DNA of 25,234 nt from an uncultured Muribaculaceae bacterium (GCA_948788915.1 CAQFOZ010000031.1:1-25234), one strand, 5' to 3'. Positions 16,352-24,023 are shown, numbered from the stretch's first letter. Notes: generated by a model from the sequence alone, not told the origin. Made by a program: numbers and translations.

Positions 16352-16813
16352 ATGAAACAGAAATTTCTATTACTTGGTCTATTATCATTGTTTCTGCTTT
16401 CAGCGTGTGAGCAGGAACAAAAATATACCGAAACTGACGGTGGAGTCGTGCCTCTAAAATGGGAAACTGAATCTTGTAACAATCCCGGAATAACGGTTGC
16501 ACTGGACAAAAGCAAGGGAACTGTCAATGTTACCGCTAAAGGGGAGGGTGAGTTTGTTTTGGAATGCACAAACAGCAATAGGCTTTTACTGAATTGCATA
16601 TACATTAACAACCGGGTAGTGGAGTATGAAGATCCCGGATATTTTCAAGACCACTATTCGGGATACGAAGACGACAATATTAAATTCTCTATAACGGAAA
16701 ACAGAAAGGTATCAGTTACTGTAAAGAATCATTCCATCAAAACCGGTTATATCGTCTGTGTAACCAATGGCTCAAGCTTTGCAGGAGATATTTCAATAAA
16801 TATCGAACCTTAA
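16352..16813 (+). CDS. Lipoprotein of unknown function
   Basis: A 153-residue lipoprotein with a strong signal and lipobox (LLSAC, Cys19). The residues after the cysteine are acidic (EQEQKYTETD), which in Bacteroidetes can act as a surface-export signal. The mature part looks like one beta-sandwich domain with repeated strands (GITVALDKSKGTVNVTAKGE; KVSVTVKNHSIKTGYIVCV). I do not recognise the family. It has its own good promoter and lies between the two BACON-like lipoprotein genes, without clear sequence similarity to them. Confidence 0.75.
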   Translation: MKQKFLLLGLLSLFLLSACEQEQKYTETDGGVVPLKWETESCNNPGITVALDKSKGTVNVTAKGEGEFVLECTNSNRLLLNCIYINNRVVEYEDPGYFQDHYSGYEDDNIKFSITENRKVSVTVKNHSIKTGYIVCVTNGSSFAGDISINIEP

Positions 16814-16840
16814 GCTACAGAGTGATTCAAACAGTATCCA

Positions 16841-16924
16841 GTGTGTCATCGTCTTTAGGAGGGGAAGTTGTCCCCAACTTCCTGAAAATAAAGGCGACTT
16901 GGGGACAAGTCGCTTTCCTAAAAC
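16841..16924 (+). repeat. Intergenic hairpin repeat, copy B (three-way junction)
   Basis: About 84 bp aligned with copy A. It can fold into an outer 7-bp stem, TTTAGGA (16854-16860) with TCCTAAA (16916-16922), enclosing two perfect 8-bp hairpins: GGAAGTTG-TCCC-CAACTTCC (16863-16882) and GCGACTTG-GGGA-CAAGTCGC (16894-16913). The two 4-base loops are complementary. The first hairpin reappears as its exact reverse complement at 18328-18347. It begins 27 bp after the lipoprotein stop and may end that transcript. Confidence 0.7.
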
Positions 16925-17015
16925 CGGCTGACCTGTACTCCCTGTCGGCAATCAAGAGAGCAGATATCAATAACCCCATGTGATTTCTAAATTCCTCCAA
17001 TAAAATATTAAGCTT

Positions 17016-17426
17016 ATGCGCAAACTTAAATGGCTTCCGGTAGTTTTTACGTCTTTCTTCTTGCTGTCTTCATGTATTTCTTATTACAATGGAGACTATC
17101 CTTCACATGTGTATTTCCCTAAGGAAGGAGGCTGTAAGATAATTGATGGTTCTGATGCTGACGAACTTATAATCTGGGAAGGTGACAAGAATTATACCTC
17201 TCAAGAGCTCAAAGATTCCGAAGATATGGAAGGGTTGCCCGGTCATCGTAACTTCAAGGTCAGTTCGGACTGGCTTACTGCCGAACATTCTCAGGGATCC
17301 AATACAATAACCCTGTATGTAAAGCCCAATACCACAGGTAAAAAGCGAACGGCGGTACTGAAAGCGGAGCACCCTGATCCCCCCTATAACAGTCCTTACA
17401 AAATCCATATAAAGCAAGATAAGTGA
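17016..17426 (+). CDS. BACON-like domain lipoprotein, copy 2
   Basis: A 136-residue lipoprotein: MRKLKWLPVVFTSFFLLSSC, with the lipobox LSSC and Cys20. It contains YFPKEGGCKII, then a BACON-like domain: VSSDWLTAEH, the strand NTITLYVKPN, NTTGKKRTAVL and the closing IHIKQDK. Residues and even DNA near the start (CTTAAATGGCTTCCGG) match the gene at 15482, so the two arose by duplication. The next gene, an outer-membrane barrel, begins 75 bp downstream. Confidence 0.8.
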   Translation: MRKLKWLPVVFTSFFLLSSCISYYNGDYPSHVYFPKEGGCKIIDGSDADELIIWEGDKNYTSQELKDSEDMEGLPGHRNFKVSSDWLTAEHSQGSNTITLYVKPNTTGKKRTAVLKAEHPDPPYNSPYKIHIKQDK

Positions 17427-17501
17427 CTTTCCACAAATCCCGGCCGAAGTTCGGCTCCCGGACTTGCTCCTTTTCTCAACACTGAAATTATACTCTAAAC
17501 G

Positions 17502-18065
17502 ATGAAAAAATTTTTCTTTATTTCTATAATCCTGCTCATGGCATCTGCTGCCTACGGTCAGGACAACGTTCCGGAAAACACTGCAAACTCCGTCGGCAAG
17601 TCCGGATGGATCAAGAAGGGTTACCGTGGATTCCTTGAGGTCGGGGGCGGAGGCGATGTAAAGGACTCCAAAGGCTCGTTCTCTATCAACACAACCCACG
17701 GCCGACAGTTCTCAAGATGCTTCTTCATGGGTGGAGGCATAGGATATACACGTTCTACAACCAAAGCATATTACAAGGTGCCGGACGATCCGAAAAAGTA
17801 TTACTACACTGACCCGCACGATATCTTCTACACATATATGGACATGCGCTTCACGGTACCTACAAGATCGAGGTTCTATCCCTTTGCCGATTTCAAGTTC
17901 GGGCTCGGAGGTGAGACATCTGTTTATTATGTCAACTGCCAGACAGGGGTGCGGTATGGATTGAACAGGATCCTGGGGCTGTCCCTGAGCGTATATTGCA
18001 CGATCCTGGAAAAGGATGCCGCAGCAGGCCCCATAATGGGTGTCACCGCAGGATTCGACTTTTAA
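17502..18065 (+). CDS. Outer-membrane beta-barrel protein
   Basis: A 187-residue exported protein with signal MKKFFFISIILLMASAAYGQ, cleaved after AYG or GQ. The mature part has glycine-rich amphipathic strands (YRGFLEVGGGGDV, CFFMGGGIGYTRSTT, FYPFADFKFGLGG, GVRYGLNRILGLSLSVY) and ends in Phe (GVTAGFDF), as expected for an outer-membrane barrel. It resembles small porin-like Bacteroidetes proteins of unknown role. It closes the island's gene row and is more GC-balanced than the immunity genes. Confidence 0.82.
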   Translation: MKKFFFISIILLMASAAYGQDNVPENTANSVGKSGWIKKGYRGFLEVGGGGDVKDSKGSFSINTTHGRQFSRCFFMGGGIGYTRSTTKAYYKVPDDPKKYYYTDPHDIFYTYMDMRFTVPTRSRFYPFADFKFGLGGETSVYYVNCQTGVRYGLNRILGLSLSVYCTILEKDAAAGPIMGVTAGFDF

Positions 18066-18092
18066 AGGCTGTTTGAATTTATTACGAATTAT

Positions 18093-18142
18093 AAGAATCA
18101 CGGGTATCAGGCACATTGATATGCCTGATATCCGTGATTCTT
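18093..18142 (+). repeat. Long near-perfect hairpin
   Basis: Arms of 21 bp at 18093-18113 and 18122-18142 (outer part AAGAATCACGG) are fully complementary apart from one position that would form a G-U pair in RNA; the loop is CATTGATA. It lies 27 bp after the barrel gene stop. A weaker echo, AAGAATCGCGGATTT, occurs at about 18226. It could be a transcript end or a relic of a palindromic element. Confidence 0.75.
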
Positions 18143-18327
18143 GTAACATCAGGACTATATATCCCGGAATTGGGGTCGGGTGATGATTGTATGCATGAAG
18201 GATTGTGAGTGTTATGATGGGTAACAAGAATCGCGGATTTCAAGCACTTGTGTGCTTCGTAAGGGCGCGGAGAGGAACGGATTGGGGCGCGGATTTTATT
18301 ACCGAGAGAATAGGGACGGTTGGGTGG

Positions 18328-18347
18328 GGAAGTTGGGGACAACTTCC
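18328..18347 (+). repeat. Hairpin identical to reverse complement of copy B hairpin 1
   Basis: GGAAGTTG-GGGA-CAACTTCC, a perfect 8-bp stem with a GGGA loop. It is the exact reverse complement of 16863-16882, so this is a third, partial member of the intergenic hairpin family. The surrounding 358-bp gap (18066-18423) holds several hairpins but no gene I can support. Confidence 0.7.
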
Positions 18348-18360
18348 TAAAAAATAATAT

Positions 18361-18388
18361 CGGCTTGGGAAGCCACCTTCCCAAGCCG
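18361..18388. terminator. Bidirectional terminator between convergent transcripts
   Basis: CGGCTTGGGAAG (18361-18372) and CTTCCCAAGCCG (18377-18388) form a perfect 12-bp GC-rich stem with loop CCAC. It lies between the plus-strand island and the minus-strand ribH, 35 bp after the ribH stop. On the minus strand the stem is followed by ATATTATTTTTTAGG, a T-rich tail, so it should end the ribF-ribH operon well. Confidence 0.78.
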
Positions 18389-18423
18389 GACATATCCTCT
18401 TATAGTTTATTTACTCTTAGAGT

Positions 18424-18948
18424 CTATTCACGGAAAGGGACAAAACGCATTCCCGCCGCCTGCGAATGAAGATTCGCCATCTCAATGGCTGCGACAGCGG
18501 CTTCGGCACCTTTGTTGCCGAGCACGCCTCCTGCCCTGTCCAGAGCCTGCTGCTGGTTGTCTACAGTAAGCACCCCGAATATCACCGGTGTCCGTCCCTT
18601 GGCATTCAGTTCAGCTGTAGCCTGCGCCACAATCTGACACACATAATCGAAATGCGGCGTGTCTCCCCTTATCACACATCCGATCACAATAACAGCCGAC
18701 AGATCAGGCATCGAGGCCACAGCCATTCCGGCAGCATTTGCCAGCTCCACAGTGCCCGGCACATCCGCCGAGAATATATTCTTATCAGCGACTCCGGCCT
18801 GACGCAACACATCAAGAGCTCCGTCGCGCAGCGCATGTGTAACTTCCGGATTCCATTTTGCCGTAAATATGGCACACTTAAATCCATCACGGTCTTTTAT
18901 CTCGGGGATCTCAAGATTATCCCCGTTGGTATTTAATATCGTTGACAT
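18424..18948 (-). CDS. ribH: 6,7-dimethyl-8-ribityllumazine synthase
   Basis: Lumazine synthase joins 5-amino-6-ribitylaminouracil and 3,4-dihydroxybutanone 4-phosphate in the penultimate step of riboflavin synthesis and usually assembles into cage-like oligomers. Visible motifs: AKWNPEVT (30-37), VPGTVELA (63-70), the signature GCVIRGDTPHFDYV (90-103) with catalytic His99, and GVLTVDNQQQALDRAGG (125-141). The length of 174 is normal with a short N-terminal extension. It is the last gene of the minus-strand operon; two tandem 18-bp repeats lie in the 44-bp gap before it. Confidence 0.97.
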   Translation of the reverse strand: MSTILNTNGDNLEIPEIKDRDGFKCAIFTAKWNPEVTHALRDGALDVLRQAGVADKNIFSADVPGTVELANAAGMAVASMPDLSAVIVIGCVIRGDTPHFDYVCQIVAQATAELNAKGRTPVIFGVLTVDNQQQALDRAGGVLGNKGAEAAVAAIEMANLHSQAAGMRFVPFRE

Positions 18949-18955
18949 TATTAAT

Positions 18956-18991
18956 CTCTAAACAACTTCTAAACTCTAAACAACTTCTAAA
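18956..18991. repeat. Tandem direct repeat, 2 x 18 bp
   Basis: CTCTAAACAACTTCTAAA occurs at 18956-18973 and again, identically, at 18974-18991, filling nearly the whole gap between the TPR gene and ribH. Confidence 0.9.
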
Positions 18992-18992
18992 A

Positions 18993-19850
18993 TTATTTCT
19001 TCACATTTTTATCCTTAAGAAAGGTGGTTTTCAATTTATGAAGAAAAAGTTTCCAGTTTGTATCGCGTTCCTCTTTCGTGTTTATAATCTCCGTCAGCGC
19101 AAGGATATCCTCTTCAAGATCCAGCGTCTCAAGCGCTATGGCATGCGGCAGCACAGCTTCGAGAAGTCTGAGCGCACGGGGACGCATAGAACTTATACGC
19201 GTCATCACCTTTGCCATGTCTATCGACATTTTTATCTCCTTTCTCGTAACTTTCCCCGCGCGTTTCTTTGAAAGTCTTATGGCTTCGGAATAAAACTTAA
19301 GAGCGGCCTTATAATCGCCGGAGCAAACAAGAAGCTCACCGATATTGCGGAGCGTGTCCACAAGCTTGTCTGTTGCCGCCACAACTCCGGAATTCACCCT
19401 GTCGTATAGCTTGCTTGCCGCTATCTGTTGTTTTGCAAGCATATCCAGAGCTTTCTTGCGCGAACGCAGGATGCGCGCCGACAGTTCCATGGCCAGTATG
19501 TGATAAGCGGCAAAACGGTCGGCATCCGTTCTGATCAGGTTCTCCAGAACACAGAACAATGTCTCCAGTTCTTTTCTGCTTTGCTTGTAATCCTTGAGCT
19601 CATAATAGATCTCGGCAAGATCAAACAACAGCATCGCAAGCACCACCCTGAATTCCGTGTGTCCATAATCCGAGAAACCTTTCAGCACACGCATGCTTTC
19701 CACAGTGCGTTCCAGCGCATCCATAGTACGGTTCTCGTTCTGAAGCTCTTTGGTGGCCGCGCGCATACTAAGCACGGACTCCAGAATCTCGCGGTCCTTG
19801 GAGTTATGTCCAAAAACCTCTGTCTCGACGGGTATATCAATAAACTTCAT
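18993..19850 (-). CDS. Tetratricopeptide repeat protein
   Basis: A 285-residue helical protein without signal peptide, so probably cytosolic. TPR-like helix pairs are visible (LAMLLFDLAEIYYELKDYKQ; LRNIGELLVCSGDYKAALKF followed by YSEAIRLSKK). TPRs mediate protein-protein contacts; the partner is unknown. Its ATG overlaps the end of kdsD by 14 nt, implying coupled translation. A TPR gene beside ribH and recF is, as I recall, a common arrangement in Bacteroidales. Confidence 0.85.
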   Translation of the reverse strand: MKFIDIPVETEVFGHNSKDREILESVLSMRAATKELQNENRTMDALERTVESMRVLKGFSDYGHTEFRVVLAMLLFDLAEIYYELKDYKQSRKELETLFCVLENLIRTDADRFAAYHILAMELSARILRSRKKALDMLAKQQIAASKLYDRVNSGVVAATDKLVDTLRNIGELLVCSGDYKAALKFYSEAIRLSKKRAGKVTRKEIKMSIDMAKVMTRISSMRPRALRLLEAVLPHAIALETLDLEEDILALTEIINTKEERDTNWKLFLHKLKTTFLKDKNVKK

Positions 19851-20487
19851 AATCTTTATTTTTTATGGAAGATACGCTTTCGCCACCGGAGGACTTGTGT
19901 CCCAAATATCCTCCATGGTGCCTTTTGGCATATTCCTCCCTGGTAAATTCTATCTCCTGCATCGTGGCAACAACCAGCACATCTCCTATCACGGTCATCA
20001 TGGTGGTGGATGTTGTCGGTGTCAGTCCAAGAGGACAAACCTCCGGAGCACCCCCCGTCCAGAGAGTGACATCCGCTCCTTTAGCAAGGGGAGAATCCTT
20101 GTCTCCCGTAATGACTATGACAGGAATCCCGGGCACAAGTATATCCGCAAGATGTATAAGCTCCACAATCTCACGTGTTTTACCGGAATTGCTTATCACC
20201 AACAAAAGATCAGCGGGCTGAATCACGCCAAGATCTCCATGCTGTGCCTCCGAGGGGTGCAGAAACACGGCCGGTGTTCCCGTTGAGCAGAATGTTGTGG
20301 CGATATTCATGGCTATCTGTCCCGCTTTACCCATACCGGATGTGATCAGTTTACCCCCTCTGCGGTTCACATGATCCACAATAAGTTCTACCGCCTGTCC
20401 GTATGAGTCTGACACCGGAATATTCCTTACTGCCTGTGCCTCACGCTCCAATATGGAACGCATCTCCTCCTTTATATCAATTTTCAT
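19837..20487 (-). CDS. kdsD: Arabinose-5-phosphate isomerase, SIS domain only
   Basis: A sugar isomerase (SIS) domain protein of 216 residues. The KdsD/KpsF family interconverts ribulose 5-phosphate and arabinose 5-phosphate, the first step toward Kdo of lipopolysaccharide. Motifs: SGMGKAGQIA (50-59), HPSEAQHGDLG (77-87) with the family His, ISNSGKTREI (98-107), the TPTTSTT loop (157-162 region) and HHGGYLG (190-196). The C-terminal CBS pair of E. coli KdsD is absent; CBS-less enzymes are known from Bacteroides. It begins 20 bp after the thioesterase and overlaps the TPR gene by 14 nt. Confidence 0.88.
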   Translation of the reverse strand: MKIDIKEEMRSILEREAQAVRNIPVSDSYGQAVELIVDHVNRRGGKLITSGMGKAGQIAMNIATTFCSTGTPAVFLHPSEAQHGDLGVIQPADLLLVISNSGKTREIVELIHLADILVPGIPVIVITGDKDSPLAKGADVTLWTGGAPEVCPLGLTPTTSTTMMTVIGDVLVVATMQEIEFTREEYAKRHHGGYLGHKSSGGESVSSIKNKDYEVY

Positions 20488-20507
20488 TTTTCAGTTCTTA
20501 GAAAAAG

Positions 20508-20942
20508 TTATTCCATCGACTTCTCCAATGCCTCTTTCCAGTGAGCCGGCATTTCTATCGAATGCATTGCCTGCGGATCATAGCACACCATTACTGTCTC
20601 GCAAGCCGATTTTATCTCACCGGTTCCTTTCAGGGCTATTACCTGCAGAAGCTTAAAGCTTTTCTCGGATATGGACTCACATTTTGTATACACCTCAACC
20701 TCCTCTCCGAAAAAGATCGGCGAGATATAACAGCAGTCTACATTGGCAATGACGGTTTCCACCTTTCTCCATTCTATGATACGCTCATGTATTTTACTGA
20801 AAAACCATGCTTTGCCTGTATCATAGAAACTAAGATAAACGGTGTTGTTTACATGACCGAGCACGTCAACGTCACTAAAGCGGATCTGCAGATCCACATG
20901 ATGTTTGAATTCGGACAGGGCCGGTATTTTATGAGGATTCAT
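20508..20942 (-). CDS. Hotdog-fold acyl-CoA thioesterase (4HBT/YbgC-like)
   Basis: A 144-residue single hotdog-domain protein. The N-terminal signature RFSDVDVLGHVNNTVYLSFY (21-40) is the 4-hydroxybenzoyl-CoA thioesterase pattern, with Asp24 or Asp26 as the likely catalytic residue and GHVNN leading into the central helix. The family hydrolyses acyl-CoA thioesters in the cytosol; the substrate cannot be judged. It sits 48 bp after the DUF721 gene in the minus operon. Confidence 0.88.
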   Translation of the reverse strand: MNPHKIPALSEFKHHVDLQIRFSDVDVLGHVNNTVYLSFYDTGKAWFFSKIHERIIEWRKVETVIANVDCCYISPIFFGEEVEVYTKCESISEKSFKLLQVIALKGTGEIKSACETVMVCYDPQAMHSIEMPAHWKEALEKSME

Positions 20943-20990
20943 TAATTTATATCACTTTCTTAAATAACAACTAAACAATGTCTCCGGTTT

Positions 20991-21281
20991 TTATTTAAAC
21001 CGTATATCATGTATCACGGTCTTGCCAAGAGCATCATTTATATATTTAATAAATTTCGTTCTGTTCATATTGAGTTCCTGTCGCAACGGTGCCGCCGCCA
21101 CCGGAACGGTCATCACCCCTTTTGCCACCGACGGACGCCCGCATCTGCCGGCAAGTTCATCGCCCGCCATCGCCCACCAGACACCTATCGCCCGCTGTTC
21201 GTCAAGTCCCGCGGTCATATTGCATTCCTGCAATGTCTGCCTGAGCACATCCCCTATTGTCTGTTCATATATCTTCTGCAT
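20991..21281 (-). CDS. DUF721 protein, DciA-like
   Basis: A small DUF721 domain protein (96 residues from the chosen start). Features are IGDVLRQTLQECN at the N-terminus, the central WWAMAGDELAGRC, and a basic C-terminal half with LRQELNMNRTKFIKYINDALG and a closing IHDIRF. DUF721 includes DciA, the replicative-helicase loader of many bacteria that lack DnaC/DnaI; its position next to recF supports a DNA-replication role. The frame stays open to an ATG at 21314 that would overlap recF by 29 nt; I prefer the ATG at 21281, 4 nt after the recF stop. Confidence 0.8.
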   Translation of the reverse strand: MQKIYEQTIGDVLRQTLQECNMTAGLDEQRAIGVWWAMAGDELAGRCGRPSVAKGVMTVPVAAAPLRQELNMNRTKFIKYINDALGKTVIHDIRFK

Positions 21282-21285
21282 TTTC

Positions 21286-22383
21286 CTATACTGTTCTGAA
21301 TGTGCCGTTCTCAACCGCCAGCATCAGGCTTTCACCACGCAACGAGGCTATTGTCTCATCAAGATGCTCCCTGTTTGTATCGGTAATGAAAATCTGTCCG
21401 AAATTATCCTTGGAGCTGACAAGATCCATTATCCTGCCCACTCGCTCGGAATCAAGCTTATCGAATATGTCATCAAGAAGAAGTATCGGGGTTATTCCGT
21501 TGCGCTCTTTCAGATAATCATAAATCGCAAGTTTGAGGGCTATTGTAAAAGATTTCACCTGTCCCTGGCTACCGAGGCGGCGCATGCTGTAATCGCCCAG
21601 GCCGGTGAGAAGATCGTCACGATGCACTCCCTGCGATGTATAGCCCAGCACCCCGTCTTTCCCTCTTGTCTCCTCAAATATCATCTCGGGAGTCTTGTCT
21701 GCAAGAACACTCCTGTATTTCAGAGACGCTTTCTCCGCATCTCCGGAAATACGGGAATAATATTCCCTGAACAACGGAGAAATCTCCTCAATCCAGTTTT
21801 TGCGTGTCTGATATATGGCGGTCGAAGTCTCAGCCATACCCGCCTCAACAGATTCGTAAAGCAAGCGGTCGTTCACACCGGCACGCAACATTTTATTGCG
21901 CGATTCAAGGAATCTGTTGTAACGTATCAACTGTGTGAGATAGGAACCGAATGCCTGGGATATGACGGTATCCATCAGGTTCCTCCTGCGGTCGGCAACC
22001 CCGCTCACAAGCTCGCTGTCGGACGGGAGCACCGAAATAACCGGAAACTTCCCGATATGCTCCGATATGCGGGAATATTCTTTGCCGTTGCGTTTGAGGG
22101 TCTTCCCCTTTCCCTTGACAATTCCGCAGCTCACCCGCTCCGCCACTCCGGTATCCATGACATAGTCTCCCTTCACTATCATGGCATCCTGACCATGCCG
22201 TATCAGGGCGCTCTCCGGAACAGAACGCATAGGACGGGCTATACCCATAAAATGTATGGCCTCAAGCAAATTGCTCTTACCCATTCCGTTGCGGCCGAGC
22301 AGACAATTCACCCCCGGCGAAAGCTCAAGCACCGCCTCCGCTATGTTTTTGAAGTTCAATATGTCTATCTTTTCAAGCCGCAT
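21286..22383 (-). CDS. recF: DNA replication and repair protein RecF
   Basis: RecF is the ABC-type ATPase that, with RecO and RecR, helps load RecA at single-strand gaps. The protein is 365 residues, the usual length. Motifs: a typical start (MRLEKIDILNFKNI), Walker A GRNGMGKS (30-37), ABC signature LGSQGQVKSF (270-279) and Walker B ILLLDDIFDKLD (300-311), followed by FITDTN. It begins 6 bp after upp and ends 4 bp before the preferred DUF721 start, so the operon is tight. Confidence 0.96.
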   Translation of the reverse strand: MRLEKIDILNFKNIAEAVLELSPGVNCLLGRNGMGKSNLLEAIHFMGIARPMRSVPESALIRHGQDAMIVKGDYVMDTGVAERVSCGIVKGKGKTLKRNGKEYSRISEHIGKFPVISVLPSDSELVSGVADRRRNLMDTVISQAFGSYLTQLIRYNRFLESRNKMLRAGVNDRLLYESVEAGMAETSTAIYQTRKNWIEEISPLFREYYSRISGDAEKASLKYRSVLADKTPEMIFEETRGKDGVLGYTSQGVHRDDLLTGLGDYSMRRLGSQGQVKSFTIALKLAIYDYLKERNGITPILLLDDIFDKLDSERVGRIMDLVSSKDNFGQIFITDTNREHLDETIASLRGESLMLAVENGTFRTV

Positions 22384-22389
22384 ATCATG

Positions 22390-23049
22390 TCAATCCTTTA
22401 TACCGAAAGCAAGATCCCCCGCGTCACCGAGACCGGGAACTATATAGCTGTGGGAGTTAACCTCATCATCGATATCCCCGCACCACAAAGTGGTCTTGTC
22501 CTGCGGGAAATGATCTCTGACATATTCCACGCCCTGTCTGGAAGCAATCACAGACGCGACATGTATCCTTGCCGGTGTTCCTTTCTCCAGCAGTGCCCTG
22601 TAGGCAAGTTCCATGGAACTTCCGGTGGCGAGCATCGGATCCACAAGAAGCAGTGTCTTCCCCTCTATGGACGGGGATGCCATGTATTCAACGACAACAT
22701 CAAACGTGTCGCCCCCTTTCTCCCTGTAACGCCGGTAGGCACTTACAAACGAATTCTCGGCCTTATCGAAATATGACAAAAAACCTTGATGGAAAGGCAG
22801 ACCTGCCCGCAGAATAGTAGCCAGAACCACCTGATCCGAAGTTTCCCTGCATTTCGCCACACCCAGAGGAGTGGTTACATCTACCTCCCGGTAATTAAGA
22901 CACTTCGATATCTCATATGCCATAATCTGTCCCAGACGCTCAAGGTTAGTGCGGAAACGCAAGGGATCATTCTGTATATCCACGCTTCGCATTTCAAGCA
23001 TATATCTGTTGGCCAGACTTGGTGTATCTGCAAAATTTATAACTTTCAT
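22390..23049 (-). CDS. upp: Uracil phosphoribosyltransferase
   Basis: This enzyme converts uracil and PRPP to UMP in pyrimidine salvage. The 219-residue protein has the PRPP-binding loop LLLVDPMLATGSSMELA (133-149), the flexible-loop region ILRAGLPFHQGF (79-90) and the uracil-binding C-terminal motif GLGDAGDLAFG (206-216). It lies 23 bp downstream of ribF and 6 bp upstream of recF. Confidence 0.95.
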   Translation of the reverse strand: MKVINFADTPSLANRYMLEMRSVDIQNDPLRFRTNLERLGQIMAYEISKCLNYREVDVTTPLGVAKCRETSDQVVLATILRAGLPFHQGFLSYFDKAENSFVSAYRRYREKGGDTFDVVVEYMASPSIEGKTLLLVDPMLATGSSMELAYRALLEKGTPARIHVASVIASRQGVEYVRDHFPQDKTTLWCGDIDDEVNSHSYIVPGLGDAGDLAFGIKD

Positions 23050-23072
23050 GGTTATGTATGTTTAGGTTCTTT

Positions 23073-23999
23073 TTAAATGACCTGTACCCGGTTTGTATCT
23101 ATTTTCACGGCATCTGCCACATCTTTTTTTATAGCGTCCATCAATTCCTCTAAGTTAGCAAATTTTTTCTCATCACGAAGCTTCTCAATGAATTTTACTT
23201 TTATATTTTTGCCATAGAGGTCTCCATGAAAGCCGAGCAGATGAACCTCAAGAGTCAAAGGTATGTTATCGGAGAATGTAGGCGCCTTCCCAATATTAAC
23301 AACCGAACGGTATATACTGCAGTCTCCTGCATCCACATCAGCGGCATAAACACCTTTCGGGGGCAACAGCAACGCGGGGTCCAATTCCACATTAGCTGTC
23401 GGGAAACCCAATTCACGGCCAACCGCACGCCCGTGCACCACTCTACCTTCAATACAATACTCTCTTCCAAGCATACGGTTTGCATCCTTGATTCTTCCGG
23501 CAGTTATGGCAGCGCGTATTCCGGACGAACTAACCCCTTGCAATTCCTCCGCCATCTTTACCTCGATTCCATGTCTCTGCCCCGCTTCAATAAAATAATT
23601 GAGACTCTTACCCTTGCCATCGCTTCCAAAGCTATTGTCATAACCCAGCAGAATCAATCTCGCATTATAATCGCGACGCAGTATGCCAAACCATTGATCC
23701 ACAGTGACAGCCCTCAACTTGTCGTTAAATTCAAGTACCTCCACCTCAAGCCCCATCTCCCTGAGACGCGACTCCCGCTCCCGGGGATTTTCAAGAAGGC
23801 GGGGTGCGCGTTCGGGAGCCACCACAGCCAATGGATGAGGCTCAAAAGTGATGGCCAACGGTGTCAGCCCCCTCTCTCCACAGGCCTTACGTAAAGATTC
23901 CGCCACCAGAGCATGTCCACGGTGAACTCCGTCGAAGGTGCCCACTGTAACTCCCGTAGGATTTTTTAATTTTTTTTGAGAATCTGATACGGAAAACAT
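23073..23999 (-). CDS. ribF: Bifunctional riboflavin kinase/FAD synthetase
   Basis: RibF phosphorylates riboflavin to FMN and adenylates FMN to FAD. The N-terminal adenylyltransferase domain shows GTFDGVHRGH (20-29), LLGYDNSFG (117-125) and SSSGIR (157-162). The C-terminal riboflavin-kinase domain shows GRELGFPTANVE (194-205), GVYAA (216-220) and VNIGKAPTF. The length of 308 is normal. It heads the minus-strand operon, diverging from pfkA across a 115-bp gap, while ribH closes the same operon. Confidence 0.96.
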   Translation of the reverse strand: MFSVSDSQKKLKNPTGVTVGTFDGVHRGHALVAESLRKACGERGLTPLAITFEPHPLAVVAPERAPRLLENPRERESRLREMGLEVEVLEFNDKLRAVTVDQWFGILRRDYNARLILLGYDNSFGSDGKGKSLNYFIEAGQRHGIEVKMAEELQGVSSSGIRAAITAGRIKDANRMLGREYCIEGRVVHGRAVGRELGFPTANVELDPALLLPPKGVYAADVDAGDCSIYRSVVNIGKAPTFSDNIPLTLEVHLLGFHGDLYGKNIKVKFIEKLRDEKKFANLEELMDAIKKDVADAVKIDTNRVQVI

Positions 24000-24023
24000 A
24001 CTGCAAATTTAATAATTATTCAG

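Noticed and set aside
18466..18936. Plus-strand open frame opposite ribH, and a similar one at 23226-23894 opposite ribF
   Set aside because: Both mirror conserved enzymes and show no domain features.
21022..22776. A 584-codon open frame on the plus strand
   Set aside because: It lies antisense to the DUF721 gene, recF and upp, all firmly identified, and its translation is rich in Cys, His and Arg without any domain pattern. It is a shadow of the coding strand.
24004..24011. Promoter -7 box for ribF on the minus strand (TAAATTTG)
   Set aside because: It matches the consensus but lies only 5 bp before the ATG with no -33 box at the right distance; a leaderless start is possible but not supported.
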